From Candidatus Collierbacteria bacterium (GTDB taxonomy: Bacteria; Patescibacteriota; Microgenomatia; UBA1400; MFAQ01): a stretch of 41,205 nucleotides of DNA. The DNA is taken from assembly GCA_903886255.1 (NCBI GenBank), contig CAISLM010000078.1:1-41205 (forward strand), in the 5' to 3' direction. The position numbers and the translations under genes were made by a program. The notes under the pieces were generated by a model. It was not told the origin of the DNA, searched no databases, and was given only the letters and a program-made list of their open reading frames with translations. Shown here piece after piece: positions 17,431 to 24,695 of this stretch; the first letter of the stretch is position 1; every line of letters begins with the position of its first letter.

Positions 17431-17969
17431 TGCAACAATGTTACGTCTTCTGATCTTACCCAACCTGACACATTTGGCTGCACAACAAAATACCAACCAT
17501 CGCTGTAATCGGTATATGAGTATTGTTTCCCTTGACCCAAATAGCCCACAATTGTCCCTTTTTCATTTTTATCTAAATACATTTGAATTTTTCCCGATGA
17601 TATTTTAATTGGAGTCACAATCCCCTTTGTTAACCCTAAATCTATCGGAGTCGACGCATCACTGGCCTGAAGATCTGCTTCAATTAGGTCATTCGCTACT
17701 CCCGCCACTTCTCCCTGCTTCTTTGTATCAAGGTCACGAACCAGGGAAACTACATCCTTAGCGCTCAAAGAATCTTCTGCCTTTGAAGCTATGTTTTTCT
17801 CCAGCACGGACAGTTCTGCCTCCTTTATCCCCAATTGCCTTTTTGTCTCTATGTAGGCAGTCCTATTTCCAAAGGCCCAGACAGTCATCGCCAGCATTAA
17901 AGTTGGATACAAAAAACGAACCCGTGGACTCTTGAGAAATCTCAAAACAATGCAGGTTATTTTCTCCAT
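17427..17969 (-). CDS. membrane-anchored coiled-coil protein with SH3b-like domain
   Basis: This 180-aa protein has an N-terminal hydrophobic anchor (about residues 18-35). A coiled-coil stretch follows (TKRQLGIKEAELSVLEKNI), then a linker, then a C-terminal SH3-like domain (about 120-178: MYLDKNEKGTIVGYLGQGK to GWVRSEDVTLL). It is presumably anchored in the membrane with the SH3b facing the wall. A Shine-Dalgarno-like AAGGA lies 6 nt ahead of the start. It is coupled by ATGA overlap to the following membrane gene. Its architecture echoes the C-terminus of the 892-aa protein. Confidence 0.7.
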   Translation of the reverse strand: MEKITCIVLRFLKSPRVRFLYPTLMLAMTVWAFGNRTAYIETKRQLGIKEAELSVLEKNIASKAEDSLSAKDVVSLVRDLDTKKQGEVAGVANDLIEADLQASDASTPIDLGLTKGIVTPIKISSGKIQMYLDKNEKGTIVGYLGQGKQYSYTDYSDGWYFVVQPNVSGWVRSEDVTLLQ

Positions 17970-18056
17970 AATATTTCCTTATTCCACTTTAAATCAATTC
18001 AGCCTATTAGTAAACCAATCTCAATCGATATCGGAATCAATCAAAGCCTTATAGTG

Positions 18057-18065
18057 TGCTATAAT
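18057..18065 (+). promoter_or_regulatory. extended -10 promoter of the S51/GNAT leader
   Basis: TG-c-TATAAT (TATAAT at 18060-18065) places transcription start at about 18072, exactly at the ATG of the 27-codon leader ORF. There is no convincing -35, as usual for extended -10 promoters. Confidence 0.6.
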
Positions 18066-18071
18066 AGGCCC

Positions 18072-18155
18072 ATGATATTCGTCAAATGCCTCATCAGACC
18101 GGAAAACAACACCCATTTTATGGGTGCTTATTCCTTGGTCAAATTGGAGGCATAA
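18072..18155 (+). CDS. putative leaderless leader peptide, 27 codons
   Basis: The ORF starts with ATG at the expected transcription start (6 nt after TATAAT), encodes MIFVKC...VKLEA and stops with TAA at 18153-18155. A ribosome reaching the stop would cover GGAGGC at 18146-18151, the proximal strand of the antiterminator. No run of regulatory codons is visible. The ORF could be coincidental, because the same bases also form nested RNA stems. Confidence 0.4.
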   Translation: MIFVKCLIRPENNTHFMGAYSLVKLEA

Positions 18156-18192
18156 ACTTTCTTGTTTACTGTTTAAGCCTCCGCATGGAGGC
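18086..18192 (+). promoter_or_regulatory. structured leader with terminator/antiterminator switch
   Basis: Three nested stems fit the leader: ATGCCTC (18086-18092) with GAGGCAT (18147-18153), GACC (18097-18100) with GGTC (18137-18140), and CACCCAT (18110-18116) with ATGGGTG (18120-18126). The 3' strand of the outer stem overlaps GGAGGC (18146-18151), which can instead pair with GCCTCC (18177-18182). GCCTCC is also the 5' arm of the terminator. The arrangement is a two-state attenuator upstream of the S51 peptidase and GNAT genes. I do not recognise a known riboswitch core. Confidence 0.6.
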
Positions 18193-18203
18193 TTTTTCGT
18201 TTT
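18175..18203 (+). terminator. intrinsic terminator inside the S51/GNAT leader
   Basis: AAGCCTCC-GCAT-GGAGGCTT is followed by TTTTTCGTTTTT. It lies about 100 nt before the first gene, as expected for an attenuator. Confidence 0.8.
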
Positions 18204-18297
18204 TCGCAGGCTCCCCTTCGGAGGTTTACCCGGTCAAATAACTATCTCATGAGTAGTCTTTGGCCGGCACATTAAACCAAAAAGGAAAAAACATGGA

Positions 18298-18924
18298 ATG
18301 AAAATGTATCTGTCTTCGTTTAGACTGGGAAATCATCCCGAAAGACTAGTCGAGTTGCTGGGTTCAAACAAGAGAGTCGCTGTAATCCCAAATGCTTTAG
18401 ATTACTCGGACGACATCAAGAGAAGAAAAGCCGGTGTACAGAGAGAAATCGATGACCTTGTAGGTTTAGGGCTACTGGCCGAAGAAGTCGATTTACGTAG
18501 ATACTTTAAGAAATCAGTTGAACTCGGGAAGAAATTATCGGAGTTTGGAACTGTGTGGGTTAGGGGGGGTAATACTTTTGTACTTCGTCGAGCCTTTAAG
18601 GAAAGCGGTATGGATGAATGGTTAATAAACCAACGCAGTAAAAATGAATTGGTCTATGCCGGATATAGTGCTGGTGTTTGTATCCTCTCTCCTTCATTAA
18701 AAGGACTTGAGATTGTTGATGATCCCGATATTGTTAACGAAGGCTATCCCAAAGAAACAATTTGGGAAGGTTTAGGTCTGATAGATTTTGCCTTCGCTCC
18801 ACACTTTGAATCCCCTGGCCACCCCGAAACTGAAGCTGTAGGAAGGGAAGTGGAATATTACAAGGGGCACGGAATAAAGTATCTGGCTCTTCATGACGGA
18901 GAAGTCATCGTTATTGGCAACTAG
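18298..18924 (+). CDS. peptidase S51 family (dipeptidase E / cyanophycinase-like)
   Basis: This 208-aa protein has the S51 nucleophile elbow AGYSAGVCIL with Ser124, the preceding WVRGGNTFVLRRAF strand-loop (residues 88-100), and a His in FAPHFESPGHPE. That is the usual length for alpha-aspartyl dipeptidase-type enzymes, which are cytoplasmic serine peptidases. ATG 18298 is preceded by AAGGA; an overlapping three-codon frame (ATG GAA TGA at 18293) ends across this start and could couple initiation. The GNAT gene follows after 23 bp. Control by the upstream attenuator is likely. Confidence 0.85.
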   Translation: MKMYLSSFRLGNHPERLVELLGSNKRVAVIPNALDYSDDIKRRKAGVQREIDDLVGLGLLAEEVDLRRYFKKSVELGKKLSEFGTVWVRGGNTFVLRRAFKESGMDEWLINQRSKNELVYAGYSAGVCILSPSLKGLEIVDDPDIVNEGYPKETIWEGLGLIDFAFAPHFESPGHPETEAVGREVEYYKGHGIKYLALHDGEVIVIGN

Positions 18925-18947
18925 AAAAAACCAAAAAGGAGAAAAAC

Positions 18948-19592
18948 ATGTACGGAATGAGAATGAAGATCAACCACAATGGTCAGTCAGTAATTTTGAG
19001 GCGCTTCACAAAAAACGATATCCCCATCTTAGTAGAACACTTCGATTCGATGAAAATCCACATGTACACTAAGGGACTCTTCGCCCAGACTTTGGAAAAT
19101 GAGGAAGAATGGTATGAAAAAAATCGAAAAAATCCTGATTCTTGCACTTGGACAATTCAACCTGAAGGGTCGGAATATCCCATTGGTGTCACTTCGTTGG
19201 ACAATATCACTTCCAGGTATAACTTCTGTACTTCCGGGATCATCATTTGGGATTCTACCTGGTGGGGAAAAGGCATCGCTTCGGCAGCCCATTTAGGTCG
19301 GACATTGTTCGCTGTCGAATGGTTGAACCGATTTGCTATCAGAAGTTCCGTGCGCGAGCCAAACGTAGCCTCGAGAAGGGCTCTCGAGGGGGTAGGTTAC
19401 ACTGTTTGGGGTACAGAGCCGATATCCACAGAACGATGTGGTGAATTTTTAAATACCCACCATCTTTTGTGGTTGCATCCCAAAAGGATAAACATTTATT
19501 ATCCTAACGGCTTACCGGAGATTTTCCGGAATGGTGTTAAAAAAGCAGAAGAAGCACTTGCTTTAGCAAAATTGGAAGTAGAGTACCTTTAG
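18948..19592 (+). CDS. GNAT-family N-acetyltransferase
   Basis: This 214-aa protein resembles RimJ/RimL-type acetyltransferases: N-terminal VILRRFTKNDIPIL, a GVTSLDNI strand, the acetyl-CoA region around IWDSTWWGKGIASAAHLG (cf. Q/RxxGxG/A), and VREPNVASRRALEGVGYTVWG, the typical 'N..S.r..e..Gf' helix and strand. It has a strong Shine-Dalgarno (AAGGAG). It is co-transcribed with the S51 gene and ends in a strong terminator. The substrate is unknown; protein N-termini or small molecules, including antibiotics, are possible. Confidence 0.85.
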   Translation: MYGMRMKINHNGQSVILRRFTKNDIPILVEHFDSMKIHMYTKGLFAQTLENEEEWYEKNRKNPDSCTWTIQPEGSEYPIGVTSLDNITSRYNFCTSGIIIWDSTWWGKGIASAAHLGRTLFAVEWLNRFAIRSSVREPNVASRRALEGVGYTVWGTEPISTERCGEFLNTHHLLWLHPKRINIYYPNGLPEIFRNGVKKAEEALALAKLEVEYL

Positions 19593-19598
19593 AAATTT

Positions 19599-19626
19599 AC
19601 CGGGTGTCATGAGCGCCCGGTTTTTT
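19599..19626 (+). terminator. intrinsic terminator after the GNAT gene
   Basis: ACCGGG(TG) and (CG)CCCGGT form a stem around a short loop, followed by TTTTTT. Confidence 0.85.
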
Positions 19627-19633
19627 ATGCCAT

Positions 19634-19660
19634 AAAAAAGGCTCCCATTGAAAGGGAGCC
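19634..19660 (-). terminator. intrinsic terminator of terD1
   Basis: GGCTCCC (19640-19646) pairs with GGGAGCC (19654-19660). On the minus strand it is followed by CTTTTTTATG, just after the terD1 stop. A weaker U-rich tract on the other side may allow bidirectional use. Confidence 0.85.
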
Positions 19661-19671
19661 GTTTATTTTTA

Positions 19672-20295
19672 TTACAGAGCAGGGCTGATGGCATTCACAG
19701 AGGCGTTCACGTCTGCGAACTTGGGATCAGCGTTATCAACGCGCTTTACATCCCAGGTCGGGCCGTGGCGCTGGATCTGCACAAACAGCACACCGGTTGC
19801 ATCGAACAGCGCGTCTTCGGTCAGTTCAATGCGAACTTTCTCGGCGCCGGTTGCATCAGTCATCGAGTTGGCATCGCAGATGCGGATCTGGCCCTTGGAA
19901 AGGTCGCCGAAGGTCTGCTTCTTTGCTTTGCCCTCGAAGATGTGGGCGAAAATGTCGATGTGGGTCACGTCCGCCGGCACTTTTGCCAGGTCGATCCACA
20001 TGCGCTCATCGTCACCGGTCTGATCCATCTCGCCTTCGCCGCTGGTGTTATCACCGGAGTGCTGCAGCCAAGGGGTTTTTGGATTGTTGAAGTAACAAAC
20101 GTTTTCCAGGGCGGTGCACTCACCGGCCGCATTGCGGCCAACGACTGCCGGATCGGCGTCGATTGCGGTGCCCGGGGTCTTGCGTGCATCCCAGCCGATA
20201 CCCACCATCATGAAACCGCCGGACATCTTCTGGTCACCCTTCAGGACGGCCACTTCGCCAACATTCAATTTCTTAACATCGAGTTGTAGAGCCAT
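19672..20295 (-). CDS. terD: TerD-family Ca2+-binding stress protein (copy 1)
   Basis: This 207-aa protein has the TerD domain signatures: LGxGWD-type VGIGWDARK followed by DADPAVVG, VCYFNN, then the calcium loop HSGDNTSGEGEMD..GDDERMWIDL and FGDLSKGQIRI. TerD proteins bind Ca2+ and act in tellurite, oxidative and phage stress. The start is fixed by AGGAGGA 7 nt upstream. It is visibly GC-rich, with C- or G-ending codons, unlike the adjacent 570-codon gene. It is a single-gene unit with its own promoter, a structured leader and a terminator. Confidence 0.95.
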   Translation of the reverse strand: MALQLDVKKLNVGEVAVLKGDQKMSGGFMMVGIGWDARKTPGTAIDADPAVVGRNAAGECTALENVCYFNNPKTPWLQHSGDNTSGEGEMDQTGDDERMWIDLAKVPADVTHIDIFAHIFEGKAKKQTFGDLSKGQIRICDANSMTDATGAEKVRIELTEDALFDATGVLFVQIQRHGPTWDVKRVDNADPKFADVNASVNAISPAL

Positions 20296-20347
20296 TTAAG
20301 GATCCTCCTAGTTGGATTTGCCTACCCTGCACATCATTGTAATGTAC

Positions 20348-20397
20348 ATAGGTTAGGACTCGAAAAGTTCCTAAAAGCTCTTTGAGTCATAACCTAT
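20348..20397 (-). promoter_or_regulatory. structured leader hairpin of terD1
   Basis: Minus-strand RNA: ATAGGTTATGACTC pairs with GAGTCCTAACCTAT (14 bp, one mismatch). Inside, AAAG opens an inner element that pairs with CTTT and is followed by TTTC. The 3' arm segment CCTAACC could instead pair with GGGTAGG (plus-strand 20321-20327) close to the Shine-Dalgarno. The same plan is seen before terF and the ATPase gene. Confidence 0.65.
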
Positions 20398-20410
20398 ATT
20401 TGTAAACTAT

Positions 20411-20438
20411 ATTTTATACCCTAAACCACATTTGTCAA
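20411..20438 (-). promoter_or_regulatory. terD1 promoter
   Basis: TTGACA (20433-20438) with a 16-bp spacer to TAAAAT (20411-20416) on the minus strand, giving a ~108-nt leader that starts just before the hairpin. Confidence 0.75.
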
Positions 20439-20441
20439 TAG

Positions 20442-22154
20442 TTATCTCGAGGTCATCTCCGATGAAATTGCTTTAAGTCTATCTATCGTGGCATAACAAT
20501 AATTTATATGGTTATCAATTTCGACCTCAGTACCACTCTTTTTTAGTTCTTGAAGCCGTGACCACAAGCAATATGTCACTTGATGAGCCAGCAAGAGGTA
20601 GGTTAATTCACCGGAATACAAATCTGCTCCACCTTTTTCCTTGGATATTTTTTGCAAAACAGGCATCAATTGTGTAGAAACTTCATTTGAAATTCTTTTT
20701 TGTGATATTTGGCTTAAAAGTCTCTCTTGTCTGGATTTTGTTTGGTCAAAAATTGGTTTACCCACCTTCTGCCAAATCTCAAAAACAGCTTCAATTTTTT
20801 GTTTTATGTCCGTAACTGGAGCGTCCCCGGTAAGAAAACCAAAAACCTCCGAATCCTTTACACCACCTACATTCATCGTTCCTGCCGTACACACAACTCG
20901 AGACGGAGCCGGTGTTACCGGAGCTCTGCCTCTTTTTCTCTCAATTGTATATTTTTCTGCCTCTTTTGATAAAGTTTCAAGCCTAACATCCATTTCCTGA
21001 ACCTGTTTAAGGCCTAGACCATCAATTCCAAAGTCCTTAAACATATTAAATGTTCCATACAAATCGGTATCGAGTTCTTTCGATAAAAGAATTGCCTTCT
21101 GTTTCTCTGTTAATTGTCTTGGCGCTTCTTGTGCCACCGGCTTTACCGAAGTAGCGGGAACAGGTCTTTTTACAGCAGGCTGGACATAATTAACCGAAGG
21201 TCTTCTTGGCGAAGTCTTAATAAATCCTTTCTCCATAGGTGCGTTCAGTTTGGTCCATATTGTTCCATCAATTACCAAGTTTTGAGGTTTTTTTGACTGG
21301 CTCAGTAAAGCTGCCAACCCTGACTGTTTTTCTTCCTTAACCATAAATGGTGCGAAATTAAGAATTTTTTCATCTTGAGTGCCTAATTTTCCATCAACTG
21401 ATCGTGAAATCAATAAAGCTTGAATCTGATAAATTAATTTATGTAGCTCACCCAAACTTTTTTTACTGGACTCGGCCGCAAAAACGAGCTTCCCGTTCGT
21501 TGGCAATGAAGCTTCAAAAACCTGGCTATCAACTAGTTTTTGAATATCAGTTGTCTTATCCTTTAATTTCAAATAAACTCCCTCCAAAAAGCTGGATAAT
21601 CCTGCGATTGTGCTTTGTCTACCAGTATCAAGGGCTGTTGGAATCATAATCAACTTTGGCTGTTCGCCTCTAATGGCAATCCCGATTACCTCTTGATCTG
21701 CGGCTGTCATGGTAAAGAATACCGCTTGTTTTGCCTTTAAATCTTTTTCGGGCAAAAACAAATCAGACAGCGTTTCATCATCCAGTTCAATTTTCTTTTC
21801 CCCAAAACTTATAGCATTTTTAACAGGAATTGAAATTTCTGGCTTGTCTGCACCTGAAACAGTTTCAACCCAAGCAACCTCAAGTGGAGCCTGAGGATCA
21901 ATTTGTAAAAACTCGACCTGTGTAGCATCAACTTCAGGTATCTCCACCCTATTTTTTGTGCTTAATCGCTCAGTCTGTTTCTTAAAATAAGATAGGTTAT
22001 TGTTCTGGTTAACTGGTTCCATTGCAAACAATGCATCCTTATTACGTTTCAAAAGGAAGGTTGTATCTCCCAGCACCACTACTCCCACTGTCTGGAAACC
22101 AAAACCCTCGAGCTGCTCGGGCGTATAAGTTGTGTTTATTTCTTCTGCTGACAT
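20442..22154 (-). CDS. unrecognised 570-aa protein linked to the Ter genes
   Basis: I do not recognise a family. The N-terminal ~300 residues are mixed alpha/beta (FQTVGVVVLGDTTFLLKRNK, ISIPVKNAISFGEKKIELDD, FFTMTAADQEVIGIAIRGEQ). A Pro-rich linker follows at ~315-345 (VKRPVPATSVKPVAQEAP). The C-terminal ~220 residues are mostly helical (IWQKVGKPIFDQTKSRQERL) and end in a bundle containing HQVTYCLWSRLQEL. There is no signal peptide or membrane helix, so it is cytoplasmic. It is AT-rich, without a Shine-Dalgarno, divergent from telA, and placed between terD1 and telA. Position suggests a Ter component, possibly a scaffold; that is inference. Confidence 0.7.
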   Translation of the reverse strand: MSAEEINTTYTPEQLEGFGFQTVGVVVLGDTTFLLKRNKDALFAMEPVNQNNNLSYFKKQTERLSTKNRVEIPEVDATQVEFLQIDPQAPLEVAWVETVSGADKPEISIPVKNAISFGEKKIELDDETLSDLFLPEKDLKAKQAVFFTMTAADQEVIGIAIRGEQPKLIMIPTALDTGRQSTIAGLSSFLEGVYLKLKDKTTDIQKLVDSQVFEASLPTNGKLVFAAESSKKSLGELHKLIYQIQALLISRSVDGKLGTQDEKILNFAPFMVKEEKQSGLAALLSQSKKPQNLVIDGTIWTKLNAPMEKGFIKTSPRRPSVNYVQPAVKRPVPATSVKPVAQEAPRQLTEKQKAILLSKELDTDLYGTFNMFKDFGIDGLGLKQVQEMDVRLETLSKEAEKYTIERKRGRAPVTPAPSRVVCTAGTMNVGGVKDSEVFGFLTGDAPVTDIKQKIEAVFEIWQKVGKPIFDQTKSRQERLLSQISQKRISNEVSTQLMPVLQKISKEKGGADLYSGELTYLLLAHQVTYCLWSRLQELKKSGTEVEIDNHINYCYATIDRLKAISSEMTSR

Positions 22155-22195
22155 TTTATTTTATCTTTATAACTATTTACTACAAGATATCGCTA

Positions 22196-22224
22196 ATTAT
22201 ATCGCATTATCTAGCCAAACTCAA
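22196..22224 (-). promoter_or_regulatory. promoter of the 570-aa gene
   Basis: Minus-strand TTGAGT (22219-22224), 17-bp spacer, TATAAT (22196-22201). It is back to back with the telA promoter, so the two may share regulation. Confidence 0.75.
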
Positions 22225-22245
22225 CTATATAACATCCGATATATA

Positions 22246-22273
22246 TTGACAAGTGGATATTATAGATTATAAT
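22246..22273 (+). promoter_or_regulatory. telA promoter
   Basis: TTGACA (22246-22251), 16-bp spacer, TATAAT (22268-22273): a near-perfect sigma-70-type promoter. The ~60-nt leader contains one small hairpin, TTCACC/GGTGAA (22284-22304), distinct from the terD1/terF/ATPase type. Confidence 0.85.
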
Positions 22274-22341
22274 AATGCCGACATTCACCTACTGGTTTGG
22301 TGAAACGAACCCTGAAATTCTATTCTCAAAGAGAGGTAAAT

Positions 22342-23511
22342 ATGGATCAAACTAATGCAATCGTTTTATCTGGTGGTCAGGCGTTAACCCTGCAGTCGGA
22401 AACCCTGCCTGACGTGCGTACGCTCCTCACCGATGATCAGCGCAAAAGTGCGCGCTCCATGGCATTGGCCCTGGACCTGGCAAATACCCGCATGATTATG
22501 GACTTCGGTTCCCAGATCTCCATGGCAGGGATTGCCAAGGAAATCAACGAACGTGCCAAAGTGGGCGATGTCCGCGGTACCCCGGCCGAATTGGTTCTTC
22601 GCGACCTCGGTGTCATCAAAGAAAAATTTGACCCGACTCGCTTGTTGAACCCCAAGCTGATGTCCGGATTTATGGCTGTCCAGCGTTTGGCCGGCGCCAT
22701 TAAAGCCTACACCCAGGACTGGAACGACATGCAGAAAGTTCTCGACGAAATTGAAGCCCGTCTCGTCCGCGTCAAGCAGGATGAAGGCACTTCGATCGAC
22801 CAGCTCGATGGTCTTCGTAACGACTGCGTCTCCCTGTATGATCAGTTCACTGTCCTGGAAGCAGGTTACAAATACCTGATCCAGCGTATGATCAACGCCT
22901 ACAACGAGAAAAAGGCCAAGCTTACCCCTGGTGATCAACGCGCCGAGCAAGAACTCGCCGACCTCGGCGACTACATCGGTATGGTCGATCGTTCGACCTT
23001 CGATACCCACTACGCCCGCGCCCGCGTTATCGTCGTCGGCACCCAGATCCGCATGATGAGAAAAGCTGATGAAGAAATGTATCGCATGTTCTCATCGCAG
23101 ATCTCAACTGCAATGCCGATGTTCCGTATCAATATGGCCCTCGCCGTCAAGCTGATCCAGGACAAAAAGGCCCTCGACACCCTGCAGAAATTCAAAGATC
23201 AGGACCAGAAACAGGCCCAGGCCTTAAATGCCGCCCTCGGTGTCCACCTCGTCGCCGTCGCGCAAGCCAGCGAAGATAACTCCGGCGCCGTCCAGCAGTT
23301 GCTCTCAACCTACAAGAGCATCTCCGACCTTACCGATCAGGTTGTCAAGATCCACGACGACGGCATCAAAGCCCGCGCCGATATGACTGGTCAGATCAAT
23401 GCCGTTATGGTTGGGATGCAAAAGAAGGTCACTGCCTTCGACCCCACCAAGCTGCTTGATACCCCGGCCGACTTGAAAGACGTGCCGCTGACCCTCGATA
23501 CCGATAAATAA
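22342..23511 (+). CDS. telA: TelA/KlaA-family toxic anion resistance protein
   Basis: This all-helical protein of about 389 aa matches the TelA family (PF05816): long amphipathic helices, MIMDFGSQISMAGIAKEINE, a central coiled-coil core (LDEIEARLVRVKQDEGTSID), RIIVVGTQIRMM-type segment IVVGTQIRMMRKADEEMYRM, and a C-terminal helix pair. TelA proteins accompany TerD in tellurite and stress loci; the mechanism is unknown. The start is set at MDQTNAIVL by GAGAGG 5-6 nt upstream; the earlier ATG at 22297 lies in the leader. It is strongly GC-rich compared with its neighbours. It is a single gene with promoter and terminator. Confidence 0.92.
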   Translation: MDQTNAIVLSGGQALTLQSETLPDVRTLLTDDQRKSARSMALALDLANTRMIMDFGSQISMAGIAKEINERAKVGDVRGTPAELVLRDLGVIKEKFDPTRLLNPKLMSGFMAVQRLAGAIKAYTQDWNDMQKVLDEIEARLVRVKQDEGTSIDQLDGLRNDCVSLYDQFTVLEAGYKYLIQRMINAYNEKKAKLTPGDQRAEQELADLGDYIGMVDRSTFDTHYARARVIVVGTQIRMMRKADEEMYRMFSSQISTAMPMFRINMALAVKLIQDKKALDTLQKFKDQDQKQAQALNAALGVHLVAVAQASEDNSGAVQQLLSTYKSISDLTDQVVKIHDDGIKARADMTGQINAVMVGMQKKVTAFDPTKLLDTPADLKDVPLTLDTDK

Positions 23512-23516
23512 CCAAT

Positions 23517-23546
23517 AGCCCCAAGAAATTCTTGGGGCTTTTTTTA
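23517..23546 (+). terminator. telA terminator
   Basis: AGCCCCAAGAA pairs with TTCTTGGGGCT and is followed by TTTTTTT. Confidence 0.92.
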
Positions 23547-23587
23547 TATAAGTTTTATAAAATAATAAAATTGTGCTTATTTTCCGA

Positions 23588-23616
23588 CTTGACAAAGACA
23601 AATATTGTTTGTAAAA
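23588..23616 (+). promoter_or_regulatory. terF promoter
   Basis: TTGACA (23588-23593), 17-bp spacer, TAAAAT (23611-23616). The predicted transcript has a leader of about 170 nt. Confidence 0.8.
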
Positions 23617-23617
23617 T

Positions 23618-23758
23618 ATCCCCATAAGTTTAGTTATCATCACTTATAGGGTCTAACAAGACACAAAAATAACTAAAGACCTTTGAAAAAATTTTGCCTA
23701 GGTGCAAAGAACATAGTAGTGTTTTTCGCACTTAGGCAAATCACATACCCGGCCTAAG
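23618..23758 (+). promoter_or_regulatory. structured leader of terF
   Basis: A first hairpin pairs ATAAGT (23623-23628) with ACTTAT (23642-23647), flanked by CCC/GGG. The main hairpin (23693-23740) pairs TTTGCCTAGGTGC with GCACTTAGGCAAA (13 bp, one G-U); inside it AAGAACA pairs with TGTTTTT. The 3' arm CTTAGGC (23731-23737) can alternatively pair perfectly with GCCTAAG (23752-23758), about 20 nt before the Shine-Dalgarno. AAAGACC occurs at 23675-23681, as it also does in the ATPase leader. Confidence 0.7.
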
Positions 23759-23791
23759 GCAATTCAAATCTTTCCATGGAGGATTATCTGT

Positions 23792-24565
23792 ATGGCAATT
23801 CAACTGAATGTCAACAAAACGCTTGATGAGACCAAGAAGGAAGTCGGCCGCCAACTGATCCTGAACCTGCAGAAGGTCGGGATGACCCGCGTTGACGCCA
23901 AATCCCGCGTCGCCCTTTTCCTGGACATCTCCGGCTCCACCGAAGAACTCTACGCCCGGAAACTGATGCACGCCATCACTACCCGTGTTGGTGGCATCGC
24001 CCTCAACCTGGACGACAATGGTGATCTGGATGTCTTCGTCTTCAACAGCGGCGTCCGCCAGCTGGCCGGCTTTACCGCCGCCAATGCTGACACCTACATC
24101 GAAAAGAATGTCGCGCGCCTGGTCGGTGGCGGCACCAACTACGCGCCCCCCCTGGACGAAATGCGCAAATTCTACGGCCCAGGCGACCCGGTCTTCGCGA
24201 TCTTCCTCACCGATGGTGAAAACAACGACCAGGGCGTCGCTCTGGATTCGTTGATCGCCCTCTCCTATCACGGCCCGATCTTTGTCCAGACCGTCGGCGT
24301 TGGTCTGAACTCCCGCGAAACCTTCGACAACCTGCAGGAAATGAACAACCTGGACACGGTTGACAAGGGTGGCCCGCGCCTGATCGACAATGCTGGCTTC
24401 TGCCAGATTGACTTCCAGCACGCCACCGAAGAGGATGTCTACAATGCCCTCCTGAACGAGTACCCCTCGTTCCTGGCCAAAGCCAAAGCCGCCGGCTACA
24501 TCCCCTGGACCAAATCACCTCTCGCGCCCATGCCCAAAGCCAAGCGCAGTGGTTGGCCCTTCTAA
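23792..24565 (+). CDS. terF: TerF-like von Willebrand A domain protein
   Basis: This 257-aa protein has the full MIDAS metal site: DISGS (Asp45, Ser47, Ser49), Thr115 in GGGTNYAPP and Asp141 in FLTDGENND. It is a cytoplasmic vWA domain with a short N-terminal extension and a C-terminal tail (WTKSPLAPMPKAKRSGWPF). TerF-type proteins pair vWA with TerD domains; here the TerD part is a separate gene 130 bp downstream. It is GC-rich, with Shine-Dalgarno GGAGGA 8 nt before the ATG. The likely role is a Ca2+/Mg2+-dependent adaptor in the Ter complex, from family knowledge. Confidence 0.88.
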   Translation: MAIQLNVNKTLDETKKEVGRQLILNLQKVGMTRVDAKSRVALFLDISGSTEELYARKLMHAITTRVGGIALNLDDNGDLDVFVFNSGVRQLAGFTAANADTYIEKNVARLVGGGTNYAPPLDEMRKFYGPGDPVFAIFLTDGENNDQGVALDSLIALSYHGPIFVQTVGVGLNSRETFDNLQEMNNLDTVDKGGPRLIDNAGFCQIDFQHATEEDVYNALLNEYPSFLAKAKAAGYIPWTKSPLAPMPKAKRSGWPF

Positions 24566-24580
24566 GCACTAATAACTACA

Positions 24581-24609
24581 AAGCCCTCCAACGTTTGGAG
24601 GGCTTTTTT
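24581..24609 (+). terminator. terF terminator
   Basis: AAGCCCTCCA-ACGT-TTGGAGGGCTT stem followed by TTTTT. Confidence 0.92.
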
Positions 24610-24619
24610 AAATAAATAC

Positions 24620-24647
24620 TTGACAGTTTTATATCTTGTAATATAAT
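24620..24647 (+). promoter_or_regulatory. terD2 promoter
   Basis: TTGACA (24620-24625), 16-bp spacer, TATAAT (24642-24647). The short ~40-nt leader lacks the large hairpin of the terD1/terF/ATPase leaders. Confidence 0.85.
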
Positions 24648-24695
24648 CTATGTCCGTAAGTCAAAGTTCTTTAATTCACCCGATTGGAGGAAAAA

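Larger units (their letters stand above)
17970..18297. other. regulatory intergenic region between divergent units
   Basis: This 328-bp stretch separates the leftward SH3b gene from the rightward S51/GNAT unit. The first ~70 bp hold only a weak leftward promoter candidate (TTTACT-17-TAAAGT on the minus strand). The remainder holds an extended -10 promoter, a 27-codon ORF, nested stems and a terminator, listed separately. From about 18206 to 18290 there is a further weak hairpin (CTCC/GGAG around 18211-18223) and nothing else recognisable. Confidence 0.7.

Noticed and set aside
11297..17969. Diversity-generating retroelement target
   Set aside because: The repetitive giant gene invites this, but no reverse transcriptase, accessory gene or template/variable repeat pair is visible and the C-terminus lacks a C-type-lectin-like variable region that I can recognise.
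19247..19444. Alternative-frame ORFs inside the GNAT gene
   Set aside because: They overlap a complete, motif-supported GNAT frame and have no start signal.
19648..20289. Long plus-strand ORF (213 codons) opposite terD1
   Set aside because: It is the antisense shadow of a GC-rich terD gene; the translated product has no domain, and the minus strand carries the TerD motifs, Shine-Dalgarno and promoter.
23618..23791. Mn2+ (yybP-ykoY) riboswitch before terF or the ATPase gene
   Set aside because: The genes would fit and AAAGACC(TT) is reminiscent of its 3' part, but the conserved GGGGAGUA loop and its matching 5' half are not present in any of the leaders.
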